The translations under genes and the position numbers were made by a program. From positions 54,461 through 118,460 of the forward strand of contig JANNUS010000008.1 in assembly GCA_031395485.1 (NCBI GenBank): a DNA stretch of 64,000 nucleotides, read 5' to 3'. The stretch is from UBA2336 sp031395485. GTDB lineage: Bacteria; Bacteroidota; Bacteroidia; Cytophagales; Cyclobacteriaceae. Positions 42,454-51,908 of this stretch are shown in pieces (positions within the stretch are counted from its first letter, which is position 1; every line of letters begins with the position of its first letter). The notes beneath the pieces are model-generated. The model was given only the letters and a program-made list of their open reading frames with translations. It made no database searches and was not told the DNA's origin.

Positions 42454-43575
42454 ATGCGCTACACGATTCCGCTATCGTATAATTCAATTGATATCGCGAA
42501 GCTTACAGAAGTTCTTAGCCGATATGAAGGGGTACATCACAATCAGATTGTTACAGATTTCGAGGAAGAACTTAAAAAAATTATAGACGCTCCGTTTGTG
42601 GTAGCGCTAAATTCTGGAACATCGGCTATTCATCTCGCACTAAAAGTATTAGATATTGGTCAAGATGACCTGGTCATTGTTCCAACGTTTACCTACATAG
42701 CCACGGTTAATCCTATTCTGTATTTAGGAGCAAAGCCAATTTTCATCGATTCTGAGCCAGAAACGTGGAATATGGATCCGGATCTACTTGAAAAGGCGCT
42801 AGAAGACCTTAAAAGTAAAGGCAAAAAGGCTAAGGCCATAATGATTGTACATACGTATGGCATGCCCTCAAAAATGGATCGAATTGTTCAGCTAGCTGAA
42901 AGTTATAGTATCCCGTTGATCGAAGATGCAGCAGAGTCGCTTGGGGCAAGCTGGTTTAGTAAGAAAGTGGGATCCATTGGTCAAATAGGTATTTTTTCTT
43001 TCAACAATAATAAGATGATGACCACCTATGGTGGTGGTATTTTGGTTACGAAAGATCGCAAAATTGCTTCCAGAGTTCGTTTTTTAGCGTCACAATCGCG
43101 TGAAAACCTACCGTATTACGAGCATGTTGAGGTTGGCTATAATTATGCTTTGAGTCCCATTCTGGCAGCATATGGTATTGGGCAATTGGGCAGCTTTGAT
43201 AAAAGCATAGATTGCAGAAGAGACATTTTTGAAACTTATCGAAGCGAGCTTGAGCCTTTCGGTGTGGATTTCCTCCCTGAACCAGCCGGATTCTACTCTA
43301 TACGATGGCTTTCAACCGCTATTTTTAAAAACAAGGCAACCCGATTGCAGGTTTCGTCCGTCTTGACGGCTAAAGGCATAGAAACACGGCCGCTTTGGAA
43401 ACCCATGCATTTGCAACCCTTGTACTATAATAAAACCCTAAAATATGTATCGGGAGTAGCTGAAAATCTATTTGATAATGGACTTTGTCTACCCTCTGGG
43501 CATAAAACCAGTCGCGATGAAATTCAATTAATAATCACAACCGTTAAGGAGGTCATAAATAAGGTTACTATGTAA
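42454..43575 (+). CDS. DegT/DnrJ/EryC1-family aminotransferase (PglE/WbpE-like)
   Basis: A 373-residue PLP enzyme. VVALNSGTSAIHLALKVL, FTYIATVNPILYLGAKPIF, LIEDAAESLGASW and the PLP lysine in FSFNNNKMMTTYGGG follow the family order, with VGYNYALSPILAAYGIGQL later. The N-N-K variant around the lysine is usual for enzymes acting on 4-keto UDP-sugars. With the PglF-like dehydratase (49042) and PglD-like acetyltransferase (40813) it completes a UDP-diacetamido-sugar route. It begins 23 bases after the exosortase partner. Confidence 0.9.
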   Translation: MRYTIPLSYNSIDIAKLTEVLSRYEGVHHNQIVTDFEEELKKIIDAPFVVALNSGTSAIHLALKVLDIGQDDLVIVPTFTYIATVNPILYLGAKPIFIDSEPETWNMDPDLLEKALEDLKSKGKKAKAIMIVHTYGMPSKMDRIVQLAESYSIPLIEDAAESLGASWFSKKVGSIGQIGIFSFNNNKMMTTYGGGILVTKDRKIASRVRFLASQSRENLPYYEHVEVGYNYALSPILAAYGIGQLGSFDKSIDCRRDIFETYRSELEPFGVDFLPEPAGFYSIRWLSTAIFKNKATRLQVSSVLTAKGIETRPLWKPMHLQPLYYNKTLKYVSGVAENLFDNGLCLPSGHKTSRDEIQLIITTVKEVINKVTM

Positions 43576-43627
43576 CTAATCAAGTGTATTTAGATCAAGT
43601 TTCAAATCAAAATCAAAGGATTTTGGT

Positions 43628-43635
43628 TATTTTTG
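43628..43635 (+). promoter_or_regulatory. -7 element TATTTTTG upstream of the large T9SS cargo gene
   Basis: An exact TAnnTTTG match lies 26 bases before the ATG at 43662. Nothing convincing is found at the -33 position. It supports the downstream start over an in-frame TTG at 43584. Confidence 0.35.
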
Positions 43636-43661
43636 TATTTTGTAACTTATTTAATTTTAGT

Positions 43662-46600
43662 ATGAAGAGGTTATTCTGGCTGGTGATAGTTTTTGCGCCT
43701 TTGGTCGTCAAGGGTCAAGCGAATGGTGATTACCAGTCTTTTCAGTCCGGATCATGGAATGATGTAAATTCATGGGAAATATTTAGTGGGGGTTTATGGA
43801 CTCCCGCCACCTTATCACCGACAAATGCCGATGGCGTTATTACAATACTCGCGGGGCATATAATTGATGTACCGGCCGGTTTTTCAGTCACCACTGACCA
43901 GACTACTATTGCCGCAACTGGCGGACTTCAGATTGATGCTACAGGAACTGTGACCATTGCTGCAGGTGCAGGCAACGACCTAACAATAACTTCCGGAGCA
44001 ACATTAGATGTCTCAGGCACATTAATTTGTAATAATGCTGCGGTAATAACGGGATCAACCTCCACCACCACTACTTTTCAAAGCGGTGGTGTATATGAAC
44101 ATCAATACACTACAGCACAGGGTTCAATTCCTTTGGCTACATGGGATGCTACATTTGGAGCTGCTTCAACACTAAGAATTTCGGGTTACACAGGCACTTT
44201 TACCACTGCAACTGCTGCTGGTAACTGGAGTCAAAGTTTTGGAAACGTTGAATGGAATTGTACGCTCCAAACAAGCACAATTAACTTAGGTGGACTATTG
44301 ACCACGGTACAAGGAAATTTAAATGTACTCTCAACTGGAACTACAGGAATTTTAAGATTTGCTTCTACTACTGCGGCAACTATTGCAGTTAGTGAAAATT
44401 TTAATGTTAGCGGAGGGACACGTGTTAGTTTCTGTACTACCGGATCCTGCACCGTAGATGTAGCAGGTGATTATACACAAAATCTGTCGGCTGGCTATGT
44501 CCGTTTTGCCGATGGAGCTGCGGGTGTTGGAACTATTAATCTGACTGGAAATTTCGACTTGCAGGCAGGAACGTTTACGGAAAATGGAGGTGGAGTTGCT
44601 CAAGGAAATATCAACTTCGTTGGAACAGCCGGAACGGTTCACACCTTTACAGAAGCAGGTACGCCAACCACTGTGATGACACAACGGTTATCGTATTCAG
44701 TTGCTGATGATAACGAGCTAACGATAGTAGGTGAATCGCAGATAGCAGGTGGTACAGCAAGTTTTTTCACCTTGGGTGCAAATGCGATTTTAAGAGTTGA
44801 GTCTACCGATCCTCTAGGTGCTATTCAAAATGGTATAAGCCAGGGTGGAGCAGAGGGAAACTTACAGGTCACCAATGCAAATAGAGTTTATAATGCAGGC
44901 TCACAGATAATTTACAATGGATCCGCTGCCCAATTTATGGGCAATGGCCAACCCACCACCGCTGGAATTACAACAATAGTCAATAATGCTTCGGGTGTTA
45001 CGCAGGTAGCTGCTTCAACACTTACTATTTTGGGTAACATAACACTTCAAACAGGAAACCTTACGATATCTAATGCAAATATGACTGTGAGTGGTACAAC
45101 GGATTTACAGGCAGGTGACATCCTTTTTACATCCACAACCGTAAACAGAACATTAACGTTTAATGGTGATGTAAATTTAGGGGGTAATATTGTCGTAACG
45201 AGCAGCACACTAAATGCCAACCTCATCTTTGCTGGCGATGTTACCGGAGGAGGCACCGTTAGCTTCTCTGGCATTAATAGCAATCTAACATTTAACGGAA
45301 CCGGAGATTTAATTTTTCCATTAGCAGCTGGGCCTGCAAGTTTGGAGAACCTCACCAGTAATAGAAACGGAGAGATAACATTTAATGAAACATTGAATGT
45401 GAATACGAATGCCGGAACAAGCTTGTTGAGTATAACCGCTGGAAGTATAACTGTAAATGGTGACTTCAATGGTCTTGGCATTACATTAACCAATGCAAGT
45501 GGACTGATAATTACCGGAAACTCAGTATTGACAAACACCCTTACGATTACCGATGGAACAGTTCAAACGGATGGTACTTTATCAATTACAAACGACTTAA
45601 CGATTACTGCTGGAAGTTTAGATGCAAACGGTACAGTTACGATAACGGATGCTCTCACACTAGGCGCTGGAACTACTTTCTTTTTTGAAGATGTGGCCGT
45701 TACAATCAATGGCGTACTTACCAATAATGGTGGGGTCTTCTCATCTAATTCTTCCTCAGCGTTGAATTTTACGGGTGCTGGTGCCGGAGCATTGAGTATA
45801 ATTGCTTTTGATCCTTCCGGAAATACACTGGGTGCATTTACATTAAATCGACCTACGGCTACCAACCCACTGGTAACATTGAATAGCGCATTAACAGTAG
45901 ATGGAACTTTTGATTTATTGGATGGAATATTTCTTAATACTTCCGGACTTGACTTCAATAATGCCGTTGTCACCCGAAACTCTGCGGCCTCATTTGCCGC
46001 AACAAGCGCGATCCCAACAGGCACGTATAATCTTTTTCTCACTGGAGGCACAATGACAACGGGCGTTGAGACACAAGGTTCGGTCGGAGATGTGGATGTC
46101 ACTTCTTCCGGAACAGTTACACTGGGTGGGGCAATGCCTGCCACGGGTAACGTTATAATTAATTCCGGAACATTTACTTCGGGGGTGAATGCAATTTCAG
46201 CGGTAAACTTCACGAACAATGGAACAACGTTTAATGCGCCAAGTACTACGTTAACAATTGGTGGCGACATGATTAACAACGGTGCCTTTGTTAGGAATAA
46301 CGGAACAGTAGATTTTAATGGCGTTAGTTCAATTTCGGGATCTGTTAATCCAACGTTTCAAAACATTACCATTACTGGTGCTCTTACTTCACCCGCTACA
46401 CTGAACCTAACCGGAAATTTTACGAATGATGGTGTATTCAATGAAGGCACAGGCACCGTTGTATTTACGAGTACAGCCAATGGAACAAAAACTATTGATG
46501 GAACATCAACTACAACATTTAATAATCTTACAATTCAAAATAACACCGCAAATCCGGATGTTTCGATATCCGGAAATGTAGAACTACAAGGTACGCTTAC

Positions 46601-48857
46601 TTTGAGTATTACAGCAAACCTTGATGCTGATGGAGCCGGTGGAGGTGTGTTAACCATTCTCTCAACCGATGATGCCCCTGCGGCCGATGGACGCATTGCA
46701 ACATTAACGGGAACTTCTGCTGTAACAGGGAATGTGACAGTTCACCGATACATGGCACCTGAAATACCGGGTACCACAAGAGTGTATCGTTACTTATCAA
46801 GCCCGGTAAGTGGCCAATTTGTTTCTGATTGGCAGGATGATTTTCCTATTACAGGATCCTTCACTAATCCAAATACTGAATTTCCAATTGGCTCGGGATT
46901 TACCTCGATTTGTGGATTCACTCTTATTCCTACAAATGTTTCAATGTTCCAATATGTTGAACCAAATACAGGTACAGGTGCATTGGATTTAGGATGGACA
47001 GGATATCCTTCCAGTGGTTTAGCAAGTGCATCTTCATTACAGGTTGGCAGAGGGTATGCTGCTTTTATCCGGGAGTGTACGAGCCCAACCGTAATTGATG
47101 TAAGAGGTCCTATTAATGCTGGAAATATTTCTCTCACTGCACTGGTATCACTTACTGTAAATGGTGATGTAGAAGATGGTTATAATCTTGTTGGCAATCT
47201 TTACCCTTCTGCCATTGATTGGGAAACTGATGCAGGATGGACCAGAACGGGCATAAGTTCAGTGATTGCTATTCGTGATAATGGTGCTGGAGGAGGATAT
47301 ATCTATTTGGATTATGCTGCTGGTGCAGTTCCGTTAACCATTGCAACAGGCCAGGCTTTTTGGGTACGCGTAACGGGTGCACATTCTTTTATTATTAATG
47401 AGCAGGCAAAGTCCGGCAATGGTGCTACTTTTTTTAGAACAGGTGAGCCCGATAAATTGTCTGTTAGTCTAACGAAGGGTGCAATAACCGATAGGGCAAT
47501 TGTGAATATTAATTCCGAGTCAACTTCAATGCTAGATGATTTTGACGGGCCGAAATTAGATAATACACTATTTGATTTATCAACGCTTTCAGAAGATGGA
47601 ATTAGCATGGCGATCAATTCTATTAATGCAATAGGCTGTGGTTCTGCTTTGCCAATGAAAGTTAAAGACATGACAAACGGAACGTATCAAATGTCATTTG
47701 AGAGGCTGGGTAAGTTTTCTGATCTTCAGATTCAGCTTTTCGATCGGTTTACAAACGCCACTATTGAATTGTCTCAAACCCCAAGCTATTCATTCACCGT
47801 GAGTAGCACAGTTGCATCTAAAGCTACAGATCGTTTTGAATTGAGGTTTGCGGGTAGTGTGCAAGAAGTTAATCTTGCCTTGGCGGTAACGACCGAATCA
47901 ACTATTTGCGAAAACGAAAGTGTTGTAGTAGCAGTTGATAATTCTCAAGTAGGAATTGACTATTACGTTACACATAATGGAATAAAAGTAAGTGATCATG
48001 TTGGGGGCAACGGTCAAAGCATTGAACTCATGGTAGCTGGTCAGGACTTATCTATTGGATTAAATCAAATTAATGTGATTGCATCAGGCGCTTGCGGAGG
48101 AAATTTTGTGTTAAACCAACAACCACAAATTGTTGTAGCGCAGCGGGCTGATCCGAACGTAACTACCCCGGCACCACAATGCCAGGCGGGAAGCTTTGCA
48201 TTGAATGCAACCGGAGTCCCTGTTGGTTCAACGGTAAATTGGTTTGAAACGGAAAATTCTACTGTAGCGGTTTTCTCAGGAGCATCATTTGTCACTCCGA
48301 TTCTGAATGAATCTAAAACATACTATGTATCCATCACCTCAACCGAAGGTTGTGAAGGTAGTCGTGTTCCGGTATCGGCAACATTGGTTCAATATCAAAC
48401 TGCTTCTATTGTATCCAGTGGTGATACTTTGATTTCGAACTATGAGACAGGAAACCAGTGGTATAGAGATAATCAATTAATACCTGGGGCAACCGATAGT
48501 AAAATAATAGCGAATGTTTCAGGCCTCTATAAAGTTGAAGTTCTTATATCAGAAAGTTGTTCGGCTGTTGCAGAGATAGCGGTTGTAATAACAGGACGAG
48601 AGGAAGAATTAACGAAGGGCTTTTCAGTTTATCCAAATCCTGTAAAAGATATTATTGGAATACGCGTCACCAGCAATTATGGTAATATTGTTGTGTTATT
48701 AGATAGTTATGGTCGTAAAATTTCACAGTTACAGCTTACTGAATCGGAAGAAGGTAAGTACGGCAGTTTTGATGCACGAAGCCTCCCTCAGGGCCTGTAT
48801 TATGTAAGAGCAATTAAATCAAGCAAACCCGTATTTCTAAAAATAATCAAGCACTAG
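43662..48857 (+). CDS. Large secreted beta-helix-like surface protein with type A T9SS sorting tail
   Basis: A 1731-residue protein. The signal peptide (KRLFWLVIVFAPLVVKGQA) leads to SWNDVNSWEIF and then about 1000 residues of Thr/Asn/Gly-rich strands (GNLTISNANMTVSGT and many like it), a parallel beta-helix or adhesin style region. Near residues 1040-1260 a segment with RYLSSPVSGQF and YNLVGNLYPSAIDW is a known Bacteroidota surface block. Ig-like domains follow, and the last 80 residues are a type A sorting domain (FSVYPNPVKD ... LPQGLYYVRAI). It is exported by T9SS and attached outside. It sits two bases before the 61-residue exosortase-signal-like gene. Confidence 0.88.
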   Translation: MKRLFWLVIVFAPLVVKGQANGDYQSFQSGSWNDVNSWEIFSGGLWTPATLSPTNADGVITILAGHIIDVPAGFSVTTDQTTIAATGGLQIDATGTVTIAAGAGNDLTITSGATLDVSGTLICNNAAVITGSTSTTTTFQSGGVYEHQYTTAQGSIPLATWDATFGAASTLRISGYTGTFTTATAAGNWSQSFGNVEWNCTLQTSTINLGGLLTTVQGNLNVLSTGTTGILRFASTTAATIAVSENFNVSGGTRVSFCTTGSCTVDVAGDYTQNLSAGYVRFADGAAGVGTINLTGNFDLQAGTFTENGGGVAQGNINFVGTAGTVHTFTEAGTPTTVMTQRLSYSVADDNELTIVGESQIAGGTASFFTLGANAILRVESTDPLGAIQNGISQGGAEGNLQVTNANRVYNAGSQIIYNGSAAQFMGNGQPTTAGITTIVNNASGVTQVAASTLTILGNITLQTGNLTISNANMTVSGTTDLQAGDILFTSTTVNRTLTFNGDVNLGGNIVVTSSTLNANLIFAGDVTGGGTVSFSGINSNLTFNGTGDLIFPLAAGPASLENLTSNRNGEITFNETLNVNTNAGTSLLSITAGSITVNGDFNGLGITLTNASGLIITGNSVLTNTLTITDGTVQTDGTLSITNDLTITAGSLDANGTVTITDALTLGAGTTFFFEDVAVTINGVLTNNGGVFSSNSSSALNFTGAGAGALSIIAFDPSGNTLGAFTLNRPTATNPLVTLNSALTVDGTFDLLDGIFLNTSGLDFNNAVVTRNSAASFAATSAIPTGTYNLFLTGGTMTTGVETQGSVGDVDVTSSGTVTLGGAMPATGNVIINSGTFTSGVNAISAVNFTNNGTTFNAPSTTLTIGGDMINNGAFVRNNGTVDFNGVSSISGSVNPTFQNITITGALTSPATLNLTGNFTNDGVFNEGTGTVVFTSTANGTKTIDGTSTTTFNNLTIQNNTANPDVSISGNVELQGTLTLSITANLDADGAGGGVLTILSTDDAPAADGRIATLTGTSAVTGNVTVHRYMAPEIPGTTRVYRYLSSPVSGQFVSDWQDDFPITGSFTNPNTEFPIGSGFTSICGFTLIPTNVSMFQYVEPNTGTGALDLGWTGYPSSGLASASSLQVGRGYAAFIRECTSPTVIDVRGPINAGNISLTALVSLTVNGDVEDGYNLVGNLYPSAIDWETDAGWTRTGISSVIAIRDNGAGGGYIYLDYAAGAVPLTIATGQAFWVRVTGAHSFIINEQAKSGNGATFFRTGEPDKLSVSLTKGAITDRAIVNINSESTSMLDDFDGPKLDNTLFDLSTLSEDGISMAINSINAIGCGSALPMKVKDMTNGTYQMSFERLGKFSDLQIQLFDRFTNATIELSQTPSYSFTVSSTVASKATDRFELRFAGSVQEVNLALAVTTESTICENESVVVAVDNSQVGIDYYVTHNGIKVSDHVGGNGQSIELMVAGQDLSIGLNQINVIASGACGGNFVLNQQPQIVVAQRADPNVTTPAPQCQAGSFALNATGVPVGSTVNWFETENSTVAVFSGASFVTPILNESKTYYVSITSTEGCEGSRVPVSATLVQYQTASIVSSGDTLISNYETGNQWYRDNQLIPGATDSKIIANVSGLYKVEVLISESCSAVAEIAVVITGREEELTKGFSVYPNPVKDIIGIRVTSNYGNIVVLLDSYGRKISQLQLTESEEGKYGSFDARSLPQGLYYVRAIKSSKPVFLKIIKH

Positions 48858-48859
48858 CT

Positions 48860-49045
48860 GTGAGAATAAAAATTACCCTCGTATTATTTTTTGTTTCGGC
48901 TGTTAAGCTTTTTGCTCAGCCGGGAGATCCTTCAGCGGATCCAGATGTTCCGATTACAGGAATAGAAATACTCCTTGCCGTTGGTGGAGCGTTAGGAGCC
49001 AAAAAATTGTTTAATACAAAGAATAGAAAAAACGAATCAGATTGA
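48860..49045 (+). CDS. 61-residue secreted protein with exosortase-substrate-like C-terminus
   Basis: A tiny two-part protein: an N-terminal signal peptide (KITLVLFFVSAVKLFAQ), a short linker PGDPSADPDV, then a tripartite tail of PITG (31-34), a hydrophobic helix IEILLAVGGALGA (35-47) and a basic end KKLFNTKNRK. This is the architecture of PEP-CTERM-like and PID-CTERM-like sorting signals, with almost no cargo between. GTG 48860 is two bases after the T9SS cargo stop, and the stop overlaps the dehydratase start (TTGA). The close linkage to xrtF makes it a candidate XrtF substrate (inference). Alternatively it is a small membrane peptide. Confidence 0.7.
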   Translation: MRIKITLVLFFVSAVKLFAQPGDPSADPDVPITGIEILLAVGGALGAKKLFNTKNRKNESD

Positions 49046-50937
49046 TATCCAAGATAATTCGAAACCTTAAAATACTTCCTCGTTGGGTCATTATTCTTAT
49101 TGACCTTTTTTTTATTTCTTTTTCCATCCTCTTAGGGTATCTGCTTCGGTTTAATTTCTCAATTCCAGATTTACTGCAAAATAACGTAGAGATTGGAATT
49201 ATGTTCTATTCGTTTTGCGGATTGGTTTCGATCATTGCATCCGGAAGTTACCGGGGAATTATTCGTTATACCGGTATTCAGGATAGCGTGCGGATTTTTT
49301 TTATGGTGGTATTAAATCTAGCACTGATAGCCTTTACAAACCTACTTTACTTCTATAACACACAGCATAATCTAATTCCATATTCTGTAATTTTTATTGC
49401 ATTCCTTTCTTCTTTTCTATTTCTATTCAATTACAGGCTTTTAGTCAAATATTTCTTTGCGTATTACAGAAATGCAATTATTAAGAGGACCAATATTATA
49501 ATTTATGGTGCGGGGCAATCTGGAATTATAACCAAACAAGTAATTGATTCATCTGCCAACATGCGCGTAGTTGGTTTTTTAGAGAACGATACCCATAAAA
49601 CTGGTAAGTTATTAGCTGGAACAATGATCTACGGTACATCCCAGAGTGAGATTGATCAGTTGCTCATTGACTTAAATGTAGATGAACTTGTTATCACTGT
49701 TAAAGACTTACCCTACGACAGAAAAAGTGAGATCGTTGATGCGTGTTTAAAGAATCAGGTTAAGATACGAACCATCCCGCCAATTGAGAAGTGGGTTAAG
49801 GGTGAATTGAGCCTTAACCAAATTAAGAACGTAAAAATCGAGGATCTTTTGGGTCGCGAAGCTATACGTCTCTCCATAGAAAATGTGAACAGAGAATTAG
49901 TTGGTAAAGTTATTTGCGTTACAGGGGCTGCTGGGTCTATCGGCAGTGAAATTGTAACACAAGTTTTAAACTATAAGCCGCTAAAAGTCATTTTGATTGA
50001 TCATGATGAGTCCGCGTTATATGAACTAGAGCGGGATTTATTTCGAATGAAAACTTCTGTGGCTTTTTTCCCATACTTAGCCAACATCACAAATCAGAAT
50101 AGGATCCGCTCAATATTTGATGAGCACAAACCCAATATTGTATTTCATGCTGCTGCCTATAAGCACGTTCCAATGATGGAGAGCAATCCGTATGAAGCGA
50201 TTTTGTGTAATATTTTAGGAACCAAGAATTTAGCGGATATCTCCGTAGCGTGTAAAGTTGAAAAATTCGTAATGATTTCTACTGACAAGGCAGTAAACCC
50301 AACGAATGTTATGGGTTGCTCAAAGCGCATAGCGGAAATCTATGTTCAGTCATTGAATAATTACCTGGATGCCATCAACACGAATCATACACTTTTTGTA
50401 ACCACTCGTTTTGGAAATGTTCTAGGATCGAATGGTTCCGTGATCCCTTTGTTTAAAAAGCAAATTCAGGAGGGTGGGCCTGTTACCGTCACACACCCGG
50501 AAATCACTCGTTATTTCATGACAATTCATGAGGCTTGTCAATTGGTGTTGGAAGCTGGCGCGATGGGAAACGGTGGGGAGATCTTTATTTTTGATATGGG
50601 TCGCTCTATCATGATTTTAGATTTAGCCAGAAAGATGATTCAGCTTTCTGGGTTAGAACCCAATAAGGATATTGAAATTGTTTTTACCGGCTTGCGCGAA
50701 GGAGAAAAGCTTTACGAGGAACTATTAAATGATAAAGAAAATACGTTGCCAACGCATCATCAAAAAATATTGAAAGCGCGAACTCCGGAAGTTTCCTACC
50801 TGGAAATGAATAAGTATATCGAGTTGTTCTGGGATTTACTCGATGATAAGAATGAGCTCAAAATGGTTGCGCTAATGAAAGAACTCGTGCCAGAATTTAA
50901 GAGTAACTATTCTCGCTATGAGATTCTGGATAATTAA
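49042..50937 (+). CDS. UDP-sugar 4,6-dehydratase, membrane form (PglF/WbpM-like)
   Basis: A 631-residue protein. Four N-terminal membrane helices (from WVIILIDLFFISFSILLGYL) precede a CoA-binding-like domain (IIIYGAGQSGIITKQVI) and a C-terminal short-chain dehydrogenase domain with CVTGAAGSIGSEIVTQVL, FHAAAYKHVPMMES, MISTDKAVNPTNVMGCSKR and TRFGNVLGSNGSVIPLF. The M-G-x-S-K in place of Y-x-x-x-K is the normal active site of this family. It converts UDP-GlcNAc to the 4-keto-6-deoxy sugar, the first step of bacillosamine-like synthesis. Its TTG start overlaps the upstream stop codon. Confidence 0.92.
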   Translation: MISKIIRNLKILPRWVIILIDLFFISFSILLGYLLRFNFSIPDLLQNNVEIGIMFYSFCGLVSIIASGSYRGIIRYTGIQDSVRIFFMVVLNLALIAFTNLLYFYNTQHNLIPYSVIFIAFLSSFLFLFNYRLLVKYFFAYYRNAIIKRTNIIIYGAGQSGIITKQVIDSSANMRVVGFLENDTHKTGKLLAGTMIYGTSQSEIDQLLIDLNVDELVITVKDLPYDRKSEIVDACLKNQVKIRTIPPIEKWVKGELSLNQIKNVKIEDLLGREAIRLSIENVNRELVGKVICVTGAAGSIGSEIVTQVLNYKPLKVILIDHDESALYELERDLFRMKTSVAFFPYLANITNQNRIRSIFDEHKPNIVFHAAAYKHVPMMESNPYEAILCNILGTKNLADISVACKVEKFVMISTDKAVNPTNVMGCSKRIAEIYVQSLNNYLDAINTNHTLFVTTRFGNVLGSNGSVIPLFKKQIQEGGPVTVTHPEITRYFMTIHEACQLVLEAGAMGNGGEIFIFDMGRSIMILDLARKMIQLSGLEPNKDIEIVFTGLREGEKLYEELLNDKENTLPTHHQKILKARTPEVSYLEMNKYIELFWDLLDDKNELKMVALMKELVPEFKSNYSRYEILDN

Positions 50938-50985
50938 TTAACTTATTCTGTAAGTCTTTTATAAAATTAGAGTGACTTCTAAACC

Positions 50986-51858
50986 CTACCTACGCTTGTA
51001 GTAAGACTTTCTTTTATTTCTATAAAGTTTCTTGGTTGAGTTGTCGAACGGATTCCAGGGGAGGTAGTATTCAACTTTTATGTTCGCGAGCATGTATCCA
51101 TCTTTTTTATCAGGATTTCCGCGTTGTATTCCGGGTGCTACCGTTGGTAAGCCAAGTTCAGGTCGTCTGTCAGCAAGTGCTGCAGCAATGGGATCGGTGA
51201 AAGAGGTTGGATCTTTATGAACTGTGCTAACATCATCCAGATAGTCAGTAAAAATTTTTCTGTAACCAACCTCAACACAAATGTTTATAGATGGGTTTAG
51301 CATATATCTACCGCCAATCCCGTACGGTATTGCTGGAACTACGCGGCTATATTTTTTCCCTTCGGTTTGTAACGGTTGAAGCGCATGTTTCTCACCCTGA
51401 TATTCTGTTTTAGGGTTAAAATAAAGTAATCCAATGCCAGCAAATGCATAAACGTTAAGTTTAGGTCGCTGATAAAACCGCTCACCATGTGGGGAGAGTT
51501 GTATCATACCGACAGCACTAATTTCTATATTATTGGAAAAAAATGATAGGTTCCGTTTTTTTCTACTCGATTCGTCAGCCTTAGCATCATCCCCTTTTAG
51601 TTGAAACCAATTGACTTCTGCACGAGCGCTAATTCTATTTGTAAAGTAATATTGCAGCCCGGTGCTAATCGTTGGTTTAGCATCAATATAATCGCCAGGG
51701 TTAGCAAGTTCGCCAAAGTATGTTGACGTACCGAGTCCACCCACGGCAATTAAAGATCTTTCTCGCCTGATGGCATAAAAGCTCTGGGCATCGGCCACCT
51801 CTGGTATGAGGAGGACTAAAATGAATAAAATTGACAGGAATCCCTTCATAATCAACAC
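50986..51858 (-). CDS. DUF6089-family outer-membrane beta-barrel protein
   Basis: A 290-residue protein. A signal peptide (FLSILFILVLLIPEVADAQ) is followed by RERSLIAVGGLGTSTYFGEL and many alternating strands (GLQYYFTNRISARAEVNWFQ, NVYAFAGIGLLYFNP, GIGGRYMLNPSINICVEVGY), ending in a basic RNKRKSYYKRR tail. This is the Bacteroidota DUF6089 pattern, a small barrel of unknown function. M1 or M4 may be the start. It faces the dehydratase gene tail to tail, 48 bases apart, so it ends the glycan locus. Confidence 0.78.
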   Translation of the reverse strand: MLIMKGFLSILFILVLLIPEVADAQSFYAIRRERSLIAVGGLGTSTYFGELANPGDYIDAKPTISTGLQYYFTNRISARAEVNWFQLKGDDAKADESSRKKRNLSFFSNNIEISAVGMIQLSPHGERFYQRPKLNVYAFAGIGLLYFNPKTEYQGEKHALQPLQTEGKKYSRVVPAIPYGIGGRYMLNPSINICVEVGYRKIFTDYLDDVSTVHKDPTSFTDPIAAALADRRPELGLPTVAPGIQRGNPDKKDGYMLANIKVEYYLPWNPFDNSTKKLYRNKRKSYYKRR

Positions 51859-51908
51859 GTATATCCCACTAAGGTAAAAAATATAACCTCGGTAAAAAAC
51901 ACAGCTTT

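Noticed and set aside
45563..46279. Long minus-strand open frame (238 codons) inside the T9SS cargo gene
   Set aside because: It is the mirror of Thr/Asn/Gly-rich repeat codons; it has a Val/Pro/Thr-rich composition, no signal, no motif, and it lies wholly within a clear gene.
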